DNA of 64,000 bases from Bugula neritina. Lineage: Eukaryota; Bryozoa; Gymnolaemata; Cheilostomatida; Bugulidae. The stretch spans positions 2,292,001 through 2,356,000 of the forward strand of contig OZ037770.1 in NCBI GenBank assembly GCA_964035545.1, read 5' to 3'. Positions 33,990-47,164 of the stretch are shown piece by piece. The notes below the pieces were generated by a model. The model worked only from the letters and a program-made list of their open reading frames with translations, was not told where the DNA came from and made no database searches. Made by a program: the position numbers and the translations under genes. How positions within the stretch are numbered: the stretch's first letter is position 1; each line of letters begins with the position of its first letter.

Positions 33990-34490
33990 GCTACTGCTAC
34001 TACTACTACTGCTACTACTACTACTACTACTACTGCTACTACTACTACTACTACTACTACTGCTGCTACTGCTGCTGCTACTACTTCTACTACTGCTACT
34101 ACTACTGCTACTGCTGCTGCTACTACTTCTACTACTGCTACTACTACTGCTACTACTACTACTGCTACTACTACTTCTACTACTGCTACTACTACTACTA
34201 CTGCTGCTACTACTGCTACTGCTGCTGCTGCTGCTGCTGCTACTACTTCTACTACTGCTACTACTACTGCTACTGCTGCTGCTACTACTTCTACTACTGC
34301 TACTACTACTGCTACTACTACTACTGCTACTACTACTTCTACTACTGCTACTACTACTGCTGCTACTACTGCTACTGCTGCTGCTGCTACTACTTCTACT
34401 ACTACTACTACTACTACTAACTAGTACTACTACTGCTACTACTACCAGTACTGCTGCTACTACTACTTTTACCACTACTGCCGCCACCAC
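33893..34490. repeat. Long CTA/CTG/TTC triplet array with higher-order structure
   Basis: About 600 bp built of CTA units interspersed with CTG and occasional TTC. The order of variant triplets is itself repeated: one stretch of roughly 55 triplets around 34075-34240 recurs around 34240-34400. Because the period is three, all frames stay open, giving spurious poly-L, poly-T and poly-S frames. Confidence 0.95.
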
Positions 34491-34671
34491 CACTACTAAT
34501 ATTGTTTCTACTACAAGTACTGTAAATCTTACCAGCAGCAAGTTATATTGGAAACTGTTTGCTCATTTTATCATTGTATTAGTGCAATAACAAAATGTTT
34601 ATATTTTAATATAGTCAAACCTTTTAAAAAACTAGGCTGCTACTTATGAACTAAGAAGTTGTGCTACCCAC

Positions 34672-34760
34672 CTTGATATGCACTCAGCTCCAACACCAAG
34701 CAGGTGGTTATGATGCTTCTCCACAATGGCCAGGCCATCCAGCTGTCCGATTGTATGCAT
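34672..34760 (-). CDS. Possible exon of unrecognised gene
   Basis: An 89-bp stretch between acceptor TTTTTACGTAG and donor AAG/GTGGGT on the minus strand. It encodes MHTIGQLDGLAIVEKHHNHL, then LGVGAECIS. Base composition is clearly richer in G and C than the surroundings, as expected for coding sequence. The family is not recognised. Confidence 0.4.
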
Positions 34761-35953
34761 CTACGTAAAAATTATTGGCATATGGTGCAAGAAATGATTA
34801 AAAACCAGATAAGTGTGCTAGAATTTATACAGCATAATATAGAGTAAGGTAAAAGAGAACAGACCGTCAAGTGGTACAGCATAGAAACAATTACTAGCTA
34901 TTATATGCTTTATAGAAGTTGGCAAATTGTAGCCCACTAGATATGAACTTTGGTTAGCATTTTATTTTGGCTTTCAGCAACTGCTTTAATCAATAATCTT
35001 GGCAAAACCAATATGTTTACAAATTAACACCTCCACTAGATAGGTATACAGGTCAAAATATTCCAATTGGTGACATACTAAAAGAAAATGTATATTTATT
35101 CATCTTTGAAAGATTGCTAATAATTTATAAAACAGCGTCGAAATCACTAAAGTAACAGCGCAAATAAGTTTATTAAACAGCATTATAGGATTGCCTATTA
35201 CTAGTTTCATGATTTCTATTATTTTACTGGTTTTAAACATAATATAGGCTGAAAAAGCAATATTAGTTCTCTCACTTTTGCTAACTACATTGCTTGGAAG
35301 GCCATCATAATTAGATTAGATCAAACAAATGTGTTGACAGGTAGACTGGAACAGGCCTAAAATTTGCAAGGTATAATTTAAATTTATCTGGCCTGAAATT
35401 GCTGAAACTGACAATACAATAATATGAGAAACAAGCAGGGTTTTTTAATAAAGCTAGCAAAAATAATTCCTCTACATATAATTAACATACAGTCCATACA
35501 TATAATATATTACTATGTCCAGGCAGCAGTGCTTGTTCTAGCCAAAAGAAAACTGATTTAATGGCTGATTTTAATGGCCAACAAGAAATTTATGGCGCAC
35601 AGTGGCATTGTCATATTTTTAATATTCAAAATTACAGTTCTAATCTATCAATCATTTTATCAATACTACTATACTATGATCTACTACTGCTGCTGGTTCT
35701 ACCACTGCTACCATACTGCTGAGTAATGCAAGCTAAGTAATTTAAATTGCAATTAAAAAAATTATCGGACTTTCTTTTCTATTACCTGTCCAGTTTAGCA
35801 TTTCTTTCATCATAGCTTGCCATAGTAACTTGAAAATTCACAGGGTTTGAGTTAGACCTATGGAATATACTTACAAGTAGAATGAACCCACAGTTCTGCA
35901 ATATATCATAAAAACATTCAAAATAAAACTATAGGAAAACCAAGTAAATGCTT

Positions 35954-36139
35954 CTAAGTATTAGTGCAAGTAAAGATGCTATGCAATCTATCCAACAAGC
36001 AGCCAAATGTCTCAAAATAAGCTTCAGAGTTATAAATATAAAATGTTTCCAAATCAAGGCTAGCAACACTTCTGTTGTTGTGATAGCAAATTTTGCTTAA
36101 TAAAGTAAGGAAACCAGCTTCCCTTGCATGACTCAATTT
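35954..36139 (-). CDS. Possible exon of unrecognised gene
   Basis: Sixty-one codons and a stop after acceptor TTTTCTTTAATAG: KLSHAREAGFLTLLSKICYH, then NNRSVASLDLETFYIYN, then a Cys/Leu-rich end. It reads like protein but has no recognised domain. It precedes the 34.7-kb exon in minus-strand order, yet ends in its own stop, so joining the two would need an internal donor. Confidence 0.25.
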   Translation of the reverse strand, partial: KLSHAREAGFLTLLSKICYHNNRSVASLDLETFYIYNSEAYFETFGCLLDRLHSIFTCTNT

Positions 36140-36499
36140 CTATTAAAGAAAAATTATACTCTCCTATAATCGCTGAAACACAGGCCTGTCACAAGTACAT
36201 GAATGGTAAATCTAGATGTTTCCCTAAAACCATCATCAAAACAGTAAACACACTGCAAAATATTTATTTTTACTTTTTCTGCTCAAACATTTAAATGGGC
36301 TCTGCAGGATATGACAAATACCAAAATAATTCCGCTTTGTGAACTAGCAAATATGGACAAACACCCTAATATTCACGCCAATAGAAAAGTCTACGCATTT
36401 TGTGTTCTCAGCATTCTTCCTTGTGGATGAAAAAAATGGGCAACATGTGGACTGCAAGAATCAAAGCTCAGCACTTTTCATACCTGGAGTTTAAAATGC

Positions 36500-36860
36500 A
36501 TGTTGAGTAAAATCTGGGAAGATAAAATGGTAAATGAAGATGTATTTGAAATCACAGACCCGGATTCTCCATCGTCAAAACTGAATTTCTTCTGTCTTCA
36601 CTGGGCTGGTCAACATGCCAAAGTATCTCATCCACCGCACTCGATTGCATGCATTAATATCAAAAGAAACTCATCCAGCTAGAAGAACTTATATCTAAGG
36701 TTTGAGGATGTCCTGAAACAAGAGCTTAAGGAATTTTACATAAAATCCAATCAATTTACCACCTCCCAAATGAAGGCAAAGCATTCATGCAGGATGGGCA
36801 TTCAACACTGAAAACAATATAAAGGGATCCATGGCTAGATGTTCAAGACATGAATGCTAA
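36500..36860 (+). mobile_element. LINE C-terminal fragment (RTE-like), degenerate
   Basis: Reads WEDKMVNEDVFEITD, then LHWAGQHAKVSHPP, then, in shifted frames, LRFEDVLKQELKEFYIKSN. The W-A-G-H, R-x-P and RF(K/E)D-LK-LK blocks are the conserved tail of RTE-like LINE polyproteins. Frameshifts and a stop at 36680 show decay. Possibly the same family as 5640-7200. Confidence 0.6.
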
Positions 36861-37884
36861 GGGTGTCATGCATATGATCACTGAGATATTTATGACAATC
36901 TCTCAATATACCTTAGCATATTAAATATGCTTGTAGTTATAGCTATTACTATAGTTGTTATATATGCTACTAACTAAAAGCAATAACCGTATTACAAACA
37001 TAGGTGAATGAGAAAAATAATTCAATAGTGGTGATATCAGTATGGGTATTATAATTTAGCAATTGGCATAAAAATTAAAAATGATGAATGTAATGATGGT
37101 TAAAGTTATTAGATACCTAAACTTATACCTATATTAATTAAAACAGTGACTTGTTGAAATATAAATAAATTAATATTCATTAAAACTTCATTGAATTAAA
37201 AGATAATTTTGAAGCAAAATGAACAGTTAAAATAAATTTATTCACAATAATTTTAACCCTTTATGATCAACCTTAAAATTAAAACTCAAGTATTTGTAGC
37301 AAAGTTTTGAATAAAGTTGGATTTTGCAACGGTTTGAGATACTTTCACTAGCACTATGTGCATAACTGTATAAGTTTCATCATATTGATACAGTTACATA
37401 CTCATACTCAAATATATAGTAACATTCTCAATAAATCAGGTATTAGTATTGAGATTGCGTTGGTCGAGATAACATCATGGTTACTCACTTATGGTTGTAT
37501 ACTTTAGCTTATACTTCTAGTTAAATGTACTACTGCCCTATTATTAAACTTAATCTTAGTCTGTCATCACTTAGAAAACATAGTTCAGTCTTGAGGCAAA
37601 TCAGTTTGAGTGTCGTTAGTTTCATTACCAGTAGTCATTAGATTTAGTCAGTGTACTTGAAATTTATTGATCAATATTACCATCAAATTTAAGTGACTAT
37701 TATTATGAATACTATATCCATCAAATATCAAAAACTGCAAACTTAATAAGTATGATTAAGAAAATCACAGCCAACATGGCGATGATTGAATTGTATGCTC
37801 GTGCTATTGAGATTCCTAACATAAAGGTTAACCTCACATAATGATTAGATAACAATCATATTCAATTTTTCATTACTGCCATTT

Positions 37885-38020
37885 GTTAGGAAAAGCATCC
37901 AGTCATAATTGCTCCTATGCTCCAAATAAATAATTCCTTAGCCCCATTTAACAAAAAAACCTTTCCCATCAGGGGTTTCTCACAGGGATGCCAACTATAA
38001 ACTTGCACAAGTTTTATTTA
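37885..38020 (+). mobile_element. tRNA-derived SINE, 5'-truncated copy
   Basis: Body and tail only: GTTAGGAAAAGCATCCAGTC through CATCAGGGGTTTCTCACAGG and AACTTGCACAAG. The tRNA-like head is missing. Confidence 0.85.
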
Positions 38021-38059
38021 ATAGTAAATTAATTTACTTATATAAAAATTATTACATTC

Positions 38060-40200
38060 ACAGTGATACATTGATGGTCATAATATTTTATATATCAATA
38101 TCATCATTATGATACAATTATCACTATTACTATTAGTATTACTATATGATAACTTATCAATAAAACTTCATAAAGTTCATGAAAAACATTAAATATAACA
38201 ATTTAATCAAAACTAAATCAATGCCAAAGGGCAAGGTAGAGTCAAAATTAAATAAGCTATAGGGCGTAGGCTATAAGTATAAGTATAATTATCACTATAA
38301 AACTAAGTGACTGATGAGTTGGTACTTGGTAGCATAAACATAAAATGAGCATAAACAAACATAAACTAAAACACCATTACATATATGATTTATGACCCTT
38401 AGGTTTCTACTTTTAATTTTAGCTTTACCTTGTCTTTTGGCATTGGTTATTGTATTAGTTTAGGTTACACCACTATCAATTACTATGACTATGAATATGA
38501 GTGAGTAGCCTTGCCCGTAGAACTAGGAGTAGGAGTAGATCACTAGTAGTAGAAGTATGGGTATCGGGGTATGACTATAAGTATAACTCATAGTCACAGT
38601 ATGAGTATCTTACTGAAAGTGATACTCATAAACCTAAAGTGATAATCATAATGATACTCAGCATGACATGTAAGGTGTATGATACTCAGTCTCAGTTATA
38701 CAGAGTAGAATATCAAACTTTAAGTTTAACTGCTACTTTAAAGTAGGACTTAGACATCACCATTTATGGGTATGTCATACCGTCATAGACTATAGACATA
38801 GTATAAGGTTCTAATACTATAAGCATAACTATTACTATTAGTATTACTACTATAAGTATAAGTCTTTAAGTTTAAGTATAACTATATTTACTATTGATCA
38901 ATTTCGATTTGATACTATCACTATTAGTATTAGTATTACACTTTACAGTATTACTATTAGTATTAGTTGGTCCCATACTGATAGTGATACTCATATCACT
39001 ACCATTATGATTATCATAATCATTATGATTATGATTAAGAGTACTACAGTGATAGTTATACCCACATTTATGCTGATTACTAATTTAATATCACTCTAAT
39101 CAGTAACTGTTATCACTATGACTATCAGTGAATTATTTATCATTTTATGATTTTATCATAGTCATAATGAAACTGATTGAGTGATACTTATAGTAATAGT
39201 TATAGCTATACTGGCAGTGATACTGATAGTGATACTGATAGACTTAGACTTAGAGTGAGAGTCAGAGAGAGAGTGATATTCATATTTATAAATATGATTA
39301 TTATTATTATAAGTATAACATTAACTAAGAGTAAGAGCAAATGTAATGTCTAATCGTGACATTATAACTATTACCATTAGTGCATTCGTATTAGTATTAC
39401 TATTAGTAGTAGTATTACTAATAATTATTAATCTATTTTTCAATAATAACCATGCATATGCCCTAGCCTATAAGTTTGAGTACGCCTATGGTATTCCTAA
39501 TTTAAATTGGATCTTTGGGTCATTTGATCAAAGGAGCAGCGGACTCCGATTAGGCATTGGACCTTGGGGCGAGGTTCAAGTAAAACCGATATTCGGTCAA
39601 AACAGGTCTAGTCTATCATAGTGGCCAGTAATTTATCTGCGCAAGCTTACTCGCCTCTTGTGTTCATAATAAATTCGGCCTAACTGCTCCGCAAATGGGG
39701 CGATAATCATAAGTTTCATAATAATATATTATTAGAGACTAATTTAGTATGTACAGTATACACATGTTAGTAATTACAATCTAGTTCCATTCTTCAAGAA
39801 AACCCATTACGAATCAGGTTGGTACTATTGCTATTAGGTTGATAATATTATTAGTAAAACAATGTGCTCATTTTTGATATAAATTATTATTACTACTAGT
39901 ACAGTAGACGTAGTAGTACTAGTAGTAGTAGTAGTAGTACAGTAGTACTAGTAGTAGTAGTAGTACTCTAGTTACTAGTAGTAGTACTAGTAGACCTACT
40001 AGTAGTTCTGATGTCTAATACCTTAATAGTTAGTTATTACTATTACTGATTACTCAATTAGTATTACCAGTAGGTAGTAAGAGTAAGTCTAATCTAATGC
40101 TGTAATAGATAATTTTTATGACTATCACTACGCCCTATGACTATGAGTTGGTATCAAGTTATATTTCATTATTAATTGATTATGCGTTTGTTTACTAAGA
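38060..40200. repeat. Cryptically simple TA(G/C)TATTA-type tract
   Basis: About 2 kb dominated by short shuffled motifs such as ATTACTATTAGTATTA, AGTGATACTGATAGTGATAC and TAGTAGTAGTAGTAGTAC, without one fixed unit. A short less simple stretch lies at 39500-39700. A similar tract is at 55560-56420. Confidence 0.8.
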
Positions 40201-40227
40201 AAAATCTAATGGTAGTCTCAGTCCGTT

Positions 40228-41045
40228 AACTTATATTTAGTTATAATCCCCAAATTCTACCATCATATCGACTAGGGGGAGAAACATTGCCCTACGTAGA
40301 TGAGATTACCTACCTTGGAGTTACACTACAATCTAACCTCAAGTTTCACAGCCACATAACTAAGAAAATAAACAAAGCATACAAGGTTCTTGGCATGCTA
40401 AAGCTATCCCTCTATGGAGCTCCCAAGAAAGCAAAGCTGCTGGCATATATGACTCTCTGCAGACCTATACTAGAATACGCTGCAACCACTTGGGATCCTG
40501 TAACAAGGCAACTTGTGAAAGAAATTGAGTTAGTCCAGAACCGAGCTATTAGATTCATCTGCTGTCTCAAAGGCCGGGAGGCTAGCATCAGTGATGCAAG
40601 AGAACAACTCAACATATCATCACTGGAAGATCGTCGCAAAAGCCTACGAATAACCCTCCTTTTGAAGATCCTGTCCAAAGAAGAATGTCATCAGGCATTA
40701 TCTTCCAGCTACACTGAACTGACAAGGGACAAATCAACCGCTACCGTTACCACGAGGGCTGCCTCTAACGGAATACCAACTGCGATATCTGCCATGTGCA
40801 CAGCATATCATAACAGCTTCCTACCGCGCACTATTAGAGACCTAAGAATTGGAACTCCCCAAATACTTGATAAATGATAACCTGAAAGGTACTACAATTG
40901 CCAAATTTAAAATGCATAATGTATGCAAATACAGTTATAATTCTATGTCAAATGTATTGTAACAAGCTGCTGAGGCACGCCTCTTGCGCCTTATGGTGAT
41001 CTAGCGTGTGCTAAAGTCGAAGTATCGAAGTATCGAAGTATCACT
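40228..41045 (+). mobile_element. 5'-truncated LINE, reverse transcriptase C-terminal region and 3' end
   Basis: An intact frame to TGA at 40875-40877, open from about 40228: LPSYRLGGETLPYVDEITYL, then GVTLQSNLKF, KAKLLAYMTLCRPILEYAAT and VQNRAIRFI. These are the thumb and tail motifs (YLGV, LRP-LEYA-WDP, LE.VQ.RA.RF) of jockey/CR1/L2-type non-LTR elements. The 3' end carries three exact copies of TCGAAGTA (41017-41040), in line with the short terminal repeats of CR1/L2 elements. Unlike the other LINE pieces here, this frame is unbroken, so the insertion is recent. Confidence 0.85.
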
Positions 41046-41049
41046 TACA

Positions 41050-41760
41050 GTACTGATTCTTTCTCTTTCAATTTGGAACTTCGTTGTTTTCTGTTCCAAT
41101 AATTATAATCATAATGCAATAAATTTAAAAGTTACCCAGTGTGAGTGACTAACTAACTACAATTTAGGTTCATTCTTGATGAAAACACTATGAGTATAAC
41201 TATAAGTATTTACTCACTTATAATCGACGCAATAGTAATAAAAAGAAGTTTTGCAATGAATTGGGATCCTAGCCTGGAGCTGGTGAAATTGCATATAGCT
41301 AATTAACACGGGGTATATTATGTTTCTGAATATTATTATATGTATTTAACTGTTAAGAATGTAGTGAACAATATTGGTGTATAGATAATTAGGGTTCACT
41401 ATTACTATGAGTGTCCTAGTCATAGTTGAAAATAAGATGTTCATAATGGTCATTCTCAAAATATAAAAATATATGCATAACCATTAACAAGTTGAAAATA
41501 TTTGTTTAAAATGATTTATAGACCATGGATAACGATGAATAAAGCTATTCAGTCTGTTTATCCCAACTTGAGGCTTTGGCAGAAAAAGGTATCGAGGAAG
41601 ATAAAATCAAAAATGGTACTGAAACAATTTGCAACTTGAAAAACGATGATTGAAAAGGCGTCAAGAAAGTAAGTGCATGTTATACTAACTATGATGAGTT
41701 TTGTAGCTTGGTTTTTAATCAGTTTTCTCCATACACAATATTGAATTTGTTCAATCTTTT
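41050..41760. other. No gene confirmed
   Basis: 41523-41668 reads like part of an exon in pieces (QLEALAEKGIEEDKIKN) but has in-frame stops and its donor phase does not match the next exon. Confidence 0.3.
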
Positions 41761-41762
41761 AG

Positions 41763-44700
41763 AATTGTCACAAACCTGTTAGACCAAGCTGAAAATATAA
41801 GTGATGAGTTGAAAAAAGCTGCCTCAGAGCAATTGACAGGTTATTTTTACATCTATTCTAAAGAAAAGTTCTGGTGAATACATAAATGTTGTTTTTGTAC
41901 TGGCACAATTTTTGCTGCACAATTTTGATATGTTCATTTTAGATTTTGATAAACATAACCATCACACAATGATCCTAAATGTTGTAGTACTGTAAATGGC
42001 GAAAATGAAAAATTATTGCGTGAACGTAAAGTTTCCTACCTAATTTTGTATTTTAGCCACCTAATCAACTTGTAAAAACACGAATAAATAATATTAAGTC
42101 CAAATTAGGCTTTTTACAGCCAATAAGCACCTGATAATATTCATGTATTTATGGCTCATAGAATGTAATGAATTGTACATACAACTTCTTTATCTCACTT
42201 TCAAAATACTGTCAGACACCTATATATATGCTAACTTTTTTACTACAATTTAAGGCTGTTTATGTTTTCAGATGTTCAACAATTGTTAGAACTCCTTGAG
42301 CAGTATGCCCGACAGCCTCAAAGAGCACCAATGTATATAGAGGCTACCTCAGTTAAATGGGACAAAATCCGATCAATTCTTCATAGGAATACAATTACTG
42401 GCATGGGAACTAGGAAACTCTTGATTAGTAGGTAATTTTTAGTAACTTTTATTTTAATTAACCAGCCATCACCAATTTTAGGTGTTGTTACTATTATTTT
42501 GCATTTTTTATACCCAACAATTTATAATGTGTTGTTTTAAGCTAAAACACTGTTTTAGCTTGTAATCTATGTTTTAGGTGAAAGGCTGTCTCTACTCCCA
42601 TCAACTTGCCAATTGTGTAACAATACAATGGTTAAAAAATTTGTAGCTTACACCCTCAAAGTCATCTCTATAATCAATGGTAAATTATTCAAATTGTCCA
42701 ATCAAATTCTAAAAAATATTTGGGTCATTTGTGTTTCAAATAATCGCTAGTATTTTATATTATATTTAAGTGAAGTGAAATTATTGGTCATCTATGTTTA
42801 TTCAATCAGTTGTCAATTATGCATTTATCTGTTACATGATAACTTCTAGAGTATACATATAATTTCTTAACATTTTTGCCTTATTTAGCTATTGTTATAA
42901 TTTGCTTCTCACAATTTCATATATTGACACTATCTTTTTTCTAGGGCGCACTGAAACGGTGATTCTCCTTATTGTGAGCTATGCTCATGGACACGTGTTC
43001 AAGTGAGTGAAAATTTTCCTAAACTCAGGCTGTGGCCACCAGGGTTGGGGTAATTGTAATTTGTAATTGTAATTGGTTGTAATTAATTACATTTTTTCAA
43101 GTAATTGAATGTAATTTGTAATTGATGTATAAAAATGTAATTGTAATTGTAATTGTAATTAATTACATTGCTAATGTAATTGAATTTTACAATTACTTTA
43201 TAATTACATGTCAATTACTTCAAACTTTTAAATCTTGAAAAAATCATTCTTTTCCTACCATATCTACTGTTAAATAACAAGTTCAGATTAAGTCAATATA
43301 GTATAGGGTCATTCCATGCTAACTCACCACATGGCCGGTGCCTTTGTGTCTCAGAGTTTGTTCATATTTACACCAAATAGGCCTACATATGTCCTGAGTA
43401 CTCTTCTTAAATATTTTTGGCCTGACAGAAAACTTTTTGAAAAATGACTACATTTGTGGACAAAGGTTGGGAAAAATTTTAAGGAAAGTTGGTGATTTCT
43501 ACTTTTAGAGCAATTTATAAATGTCTATATCTCAACCATTTTTCTAGACTAAGTCTTAAAATTTGCTGTGCGATTTGATAATACCTATCAACTTGCACTA
43601 GTAGCAACACATACTACAGAACAATTTGTGTGCATATATGCTAAACCATTAAATATGGGCAAATTTTTGTAAATTTTGAAAAATTTTTAAATATCCCCTA
43701 CATCAATTTTTAAGGCTCAGTCTAAAAAAATGGTTGAGATATAGACATTTATAAGTTGGTCTAAGAGTAGAAATCACAAATTTTCCTCAAAAGTTTTCCC
43801 AACCTTTGTCTACAAATGTAGTCATTTCTCAAAAAGCTTTTGTGTCATGTCAGAAATATTAACGAATAGTACACCGGACATGTGTAAATATAAGCAAAAT
43901 CTGAGAAGCAAAGGCGTGGGACCCCTTAAAATTTGGTTGATTTGGCATAGATTGACCCTATAGTATCACTATTGGGAACAAAGGAAGTTCACCACTGTCA
44001 ACATTGCCCCTGGTAGTTGGACCCTAGAAGTGACATTGTATAACTTCTATTTGTCCTTTGTGAGAACAAAAGTAATTGTAATTGTAATTAATTACATTAC
44101 CTTTTAACTGTAATTATAATTGTAATTGTAATTGACAAATCTTCATGTAATTGTAATTGTAATTAATTACATTTACATGTAATTGACCCCAACCCTGGTG
44201 GCCACTAACTCCCCAAGGAAAAGTATTCGTGACCTTCAGTTATTTGTTACACATCAGCACCTTACAGCATCATTCTCCAACTTTAAGCATGAAACGCTTG
44301 TTCTCTAGTCTAAAGTTCTTGGCAGTATTGGATGGCAGGGTTAATTTTATTAGTTTTTAATGCTTTCGAACACATTTGTTCATTTACTATTTGTTCACTG
44401 TTAAAATGTAGCATTCATTTATAAGCTTTTTATAATCGTAAATTTGCATGCTAAAAGAAGTTAGCATAATTTATTACTCCCCTGCACAGTTTTACTGGAT
44501 GTGGATGCTTAACATCAAAGATGGCTTTTACTGGGCAGTGAACCCATGACTACTGGCTTACTAAACCAGATTTCTAAACCCTAGGCCACAGCTGCTCCTT
44601 GTAATGAAATTTATATCTATTTGTATTATATTTTAGACCATTGGAAATGAAGATCATTTCTTTTTAGTCTGTTTGCTAACCACTAATAGACTATCAAAAG

Positions 44701-45693
44701 AACTATGAAACTAGAGGAAAACAAAATAATGTTGTACAAATTTGAAGCTCAGAAAGTGTGGGTAGGTGTTAAATGCTATGAAAAACCTAAAATCTCCAGT
44801 ATCTACTTGAGCAGATGTCTAATCTGTAGTGAGCACCATTGTAGTACGTAATCTATTGTTTTGTGTTCACTAAGTTTAAATTCCGATTAACTATTCCAGA
44901 GGCTATCGCAAAATGCTGCTCTCTGATGTAATGCTGAAGAGGCAACCATGCATTAAAACCAGCTGAACATATGTAGGAATAGACACATATTTTCATGTGA
45001 TGTTAGTTGAACAATTATTCAGTGTAGGTTTTGAATTATTTGAGTTCAATGCTGTAAATGTATCATGTTATGTTTCATGTATTATTTTTAGTCACTTGTT
45101 AATTTTGCATCAAATAACTTTACAAAAATAGTAGTAAATTATTATAATGGTACGCAATATCGTTAAAATGCTACAGTAGCAAGTGGCAGAGACTCGGCAT
45201 GTATAGCTAATTTTGATATTGCTAGGTCTCTCTCTGCCTCCCCCCCCCTCTCTCTAGGCCTCCCCTATTTCTTTCTTCATCTTTCAATTGAGAGTAAAGC
45301 AGCTGTCTTGGTCACCAACTATTTCCCATTCTGTACACTTGGCCTAACCATCTCAGACTCTGCAAAACTTGTTGGTCATATTGCCAGAAACTTAAAAATC
45401 TGTTTCAATGTAGAAAGCAGACCTGGCAGCCATTGGTTCATTGTTTATAGTTTGATAAAGGGCTTCATAGCTTGTTGATAATTGTTTTGACCCTAAAGGT
45501 GGCTAATTCATATTTAATGTTGGCTGATCTTGTTTGTATTTTCCCAAAACTTCATAATTCATATTTGGTATTTTTGATTGTCATTTTAATGGTTAGTGTA
45601 TAATATTCTCATGTACTATTATTTCTTTTTAGTGTTGAAGGAAAGTTGCCCGATCCATCTTTCACCAGGAAAACTAAGAGCTCCGATATTTGA
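41763..45693 (+). CDS. Unrecognised gene, partial exon set
   Basis: Exons 41763-41839, 42272-42431, 42945-43002 and 45633-45693 (TGA). The first two join in phase: NLLDQAENISDELKKAASEQ, then DVQQLLELLEQYARQPQRAP and SVKWDKIRSILHRNT. The last two also join: TETVILLIVSYAHGHVFNVE, then GKLPDPSFTRKTKSSDI. Between the second and third the phase does not fit, so an exon is missing or the model is wrong. The first donor (CAG/GTTATT) is weak. No known family recognised. A 1158-bp hAT-type element sits just past the third exon. Confidence 0.4.
43040..44197. mobile_element. hAT-type non-autonomous transposon, 8-bp duplication
   Basis: Ends CAGGGTTGGGGT and ACCCCAACCCTG are exact inverted repeats, flanked on both sides by the same 8 bp, GTGGCCAC (43032-43039 and 44198-44205). 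Subterminal regions are made of GTAATT repeats on both sides. 8-bp duplications and CAGGG termini are hAT hallmarks. It has no transposase and contains a nested inverted-repeat element. Confidence 0.9.
43300..43967. mobile_element. MITE nested in the hAT element
   Basis: Starts TATAGGGTCATTCCATGC and ends GCATAGATTGACCCTATA, which are inverted. Inner parts are also inverted repeats (GACTACATTTGTGGACAAAG against CTTTGTCTACAAATGTAGTC). It is a foldback-like element of about 670 bp, with TA or TATA at both edges. Confidence 0.75.
44210..45625. other. Intron with a possible SINE remnant
   Basis: At 44475-44605 there is a reverse-strand tRNA-like segment (GTGAACCCATGACTACTGGC, CTAAACCCTAGGCCACAG), similar in layout to the SINE heads but too diverged to assign. 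45236-45262 is a pyrimidine tract. Confidence 0.4.
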
Positions 45694-45699
45694 ATTATA

Positions 45700-47160
45700 G
45701 CATAGAAGAGGTTAGCACAAGGGTTTTCTACACCAGTTCAGGTAAACTGGCTACATGATAATGGTGCAAGGTTTTAAACTTACTATCATTCCATTTTGAT
45801 TTTGCATTATGGGAATGGATGCTCATACATATGGACTTGTGCTTGTGGTTTGCATTTACTTATGGTTGGGGTCTCATCTTTCCAAACATATTTTAATGAA
45901 AAATCAATTTGGAAATGCAATGCTTGGTAACTTAGTGTATAACATCAATCATATTTAGTGAAAATACTTAGTTTTTTCACATCTGCTCCAGTTTAACAAT
46001 ATGCTGCTGTGATAGACTTTTTAGTACAGGTCTGAAATCACCTATATAACCCCATTGAAAATGTAAATTAGCATTTGGAAATGAATTATTCTTTTAATAA
46101 TGTGTCACAAGCAGCCAATTATATACATTATTTTCGCTTTCTGTAAGCGTTTTATTAGGTGTTGCATTTTTGGTGTTTTAGGATTTGAGATTGACTTCAA
46201 AACTCCAATTTGCAACATTTTAGGAATGTCATGTCTAAATATTTATTTGTTAGGTTTACCAGGAACGTACCAGATCATTTCTAGGGGTTATTTAGTGCAA
46301 TTCTGCATTTAGATCATGTAAACATCCACTCAAGTTAGTGCATTGACAAATTCACAATAGTGGTAAAAACCAGGTTCATATTACGTTGTCATTATGTTGC
46401 AGCAAGTAACCTCTGATGTAAATTTATGTTTACAACCTATCAATATGCTCTGACCTACAGTCTTTATTGCCATTCAAGGTGTTCCTCACTGCTGGTCAAC
46501 CCCATTAACCCCCAACTTACTGCCTACATAGAAGACTGTCTACTCTCCCTTCATTGTACATAGCTCATACAATAATTTGGATATTTGCTTTTGCAGATTC
46601 ATTACATAAAATACCAGCCATTGTGCTAAAAAGTAAAGTTTTGTTGTAGTCTCATCTACTAGTACTCATAGTTCTACCACAAGTGTTATGTTTTTTATGA
46701 AATTTTTGTTTTGAGGTTTTTCAGTTTCACTAATTACTGCTTTAATGGTCATTGTCAATCGATTTCTGGTATAGAAACAAGTTGTTTCAGAAAAGCTGTA
46801 CATATAAATTCTTAATTCCCCATGTTATTTTTATTATTGTAGATATCTTGGTCTGCCTCCCAGTTTGCTCCTGATAAGTGGTGAAGAAATCGGCTGATAT
46901 GTAGATGCATTAGTGGAGAAATTGAGATAGACTAAGGTCTTTAATTTTCCTAATTATCGCAATAACATAACTTTTCTTGCTAAGTTTATAACCTGTATAA
47001 TACATGTTTTTCTCAATTTTCATATCACTTCACTTGCCTCAGGAAATGACACTAACTTTGAACCTAAGCATTCTAAGTGCTTGAATCTTTCACAGCAAAT
47101 AATTATTATACAAATTATTCTCAGTCACTGAATAAAGGATTTGTGAGATTCATGCTGATT
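45700..47160. other. No gene recognised
   Basis: Unassigned DNA downstream of the stop at 45693. A short block at about 46910-46955 (AGTGGAGAAATTGAGATAGA) recurs at 59706 and 61112. Confidence 0.35.
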
Positions 47161-47164
47161 GTCT

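Noticed and set aside
33793-34590. 265-residue poly-Leu frame and the overlapping poly-Thr and poly-Ser frames
   Set aside because: All come from the CTA/CTG triplet array, open in several frames at once. No start context or flanking domain.
39346-39621. 91-residue frame with one hydrophobic stretch
   Set aside because: Its first half is TATTAGTATTAC-type simple sequence. The second half has no recognisable domain.
41523-41668. Possible first exon of the 41.7-45.7-kb gene (MDNDE...)
   Set aside because: In-frame TAA and TGA, and a donor phase that does not match the next exon.
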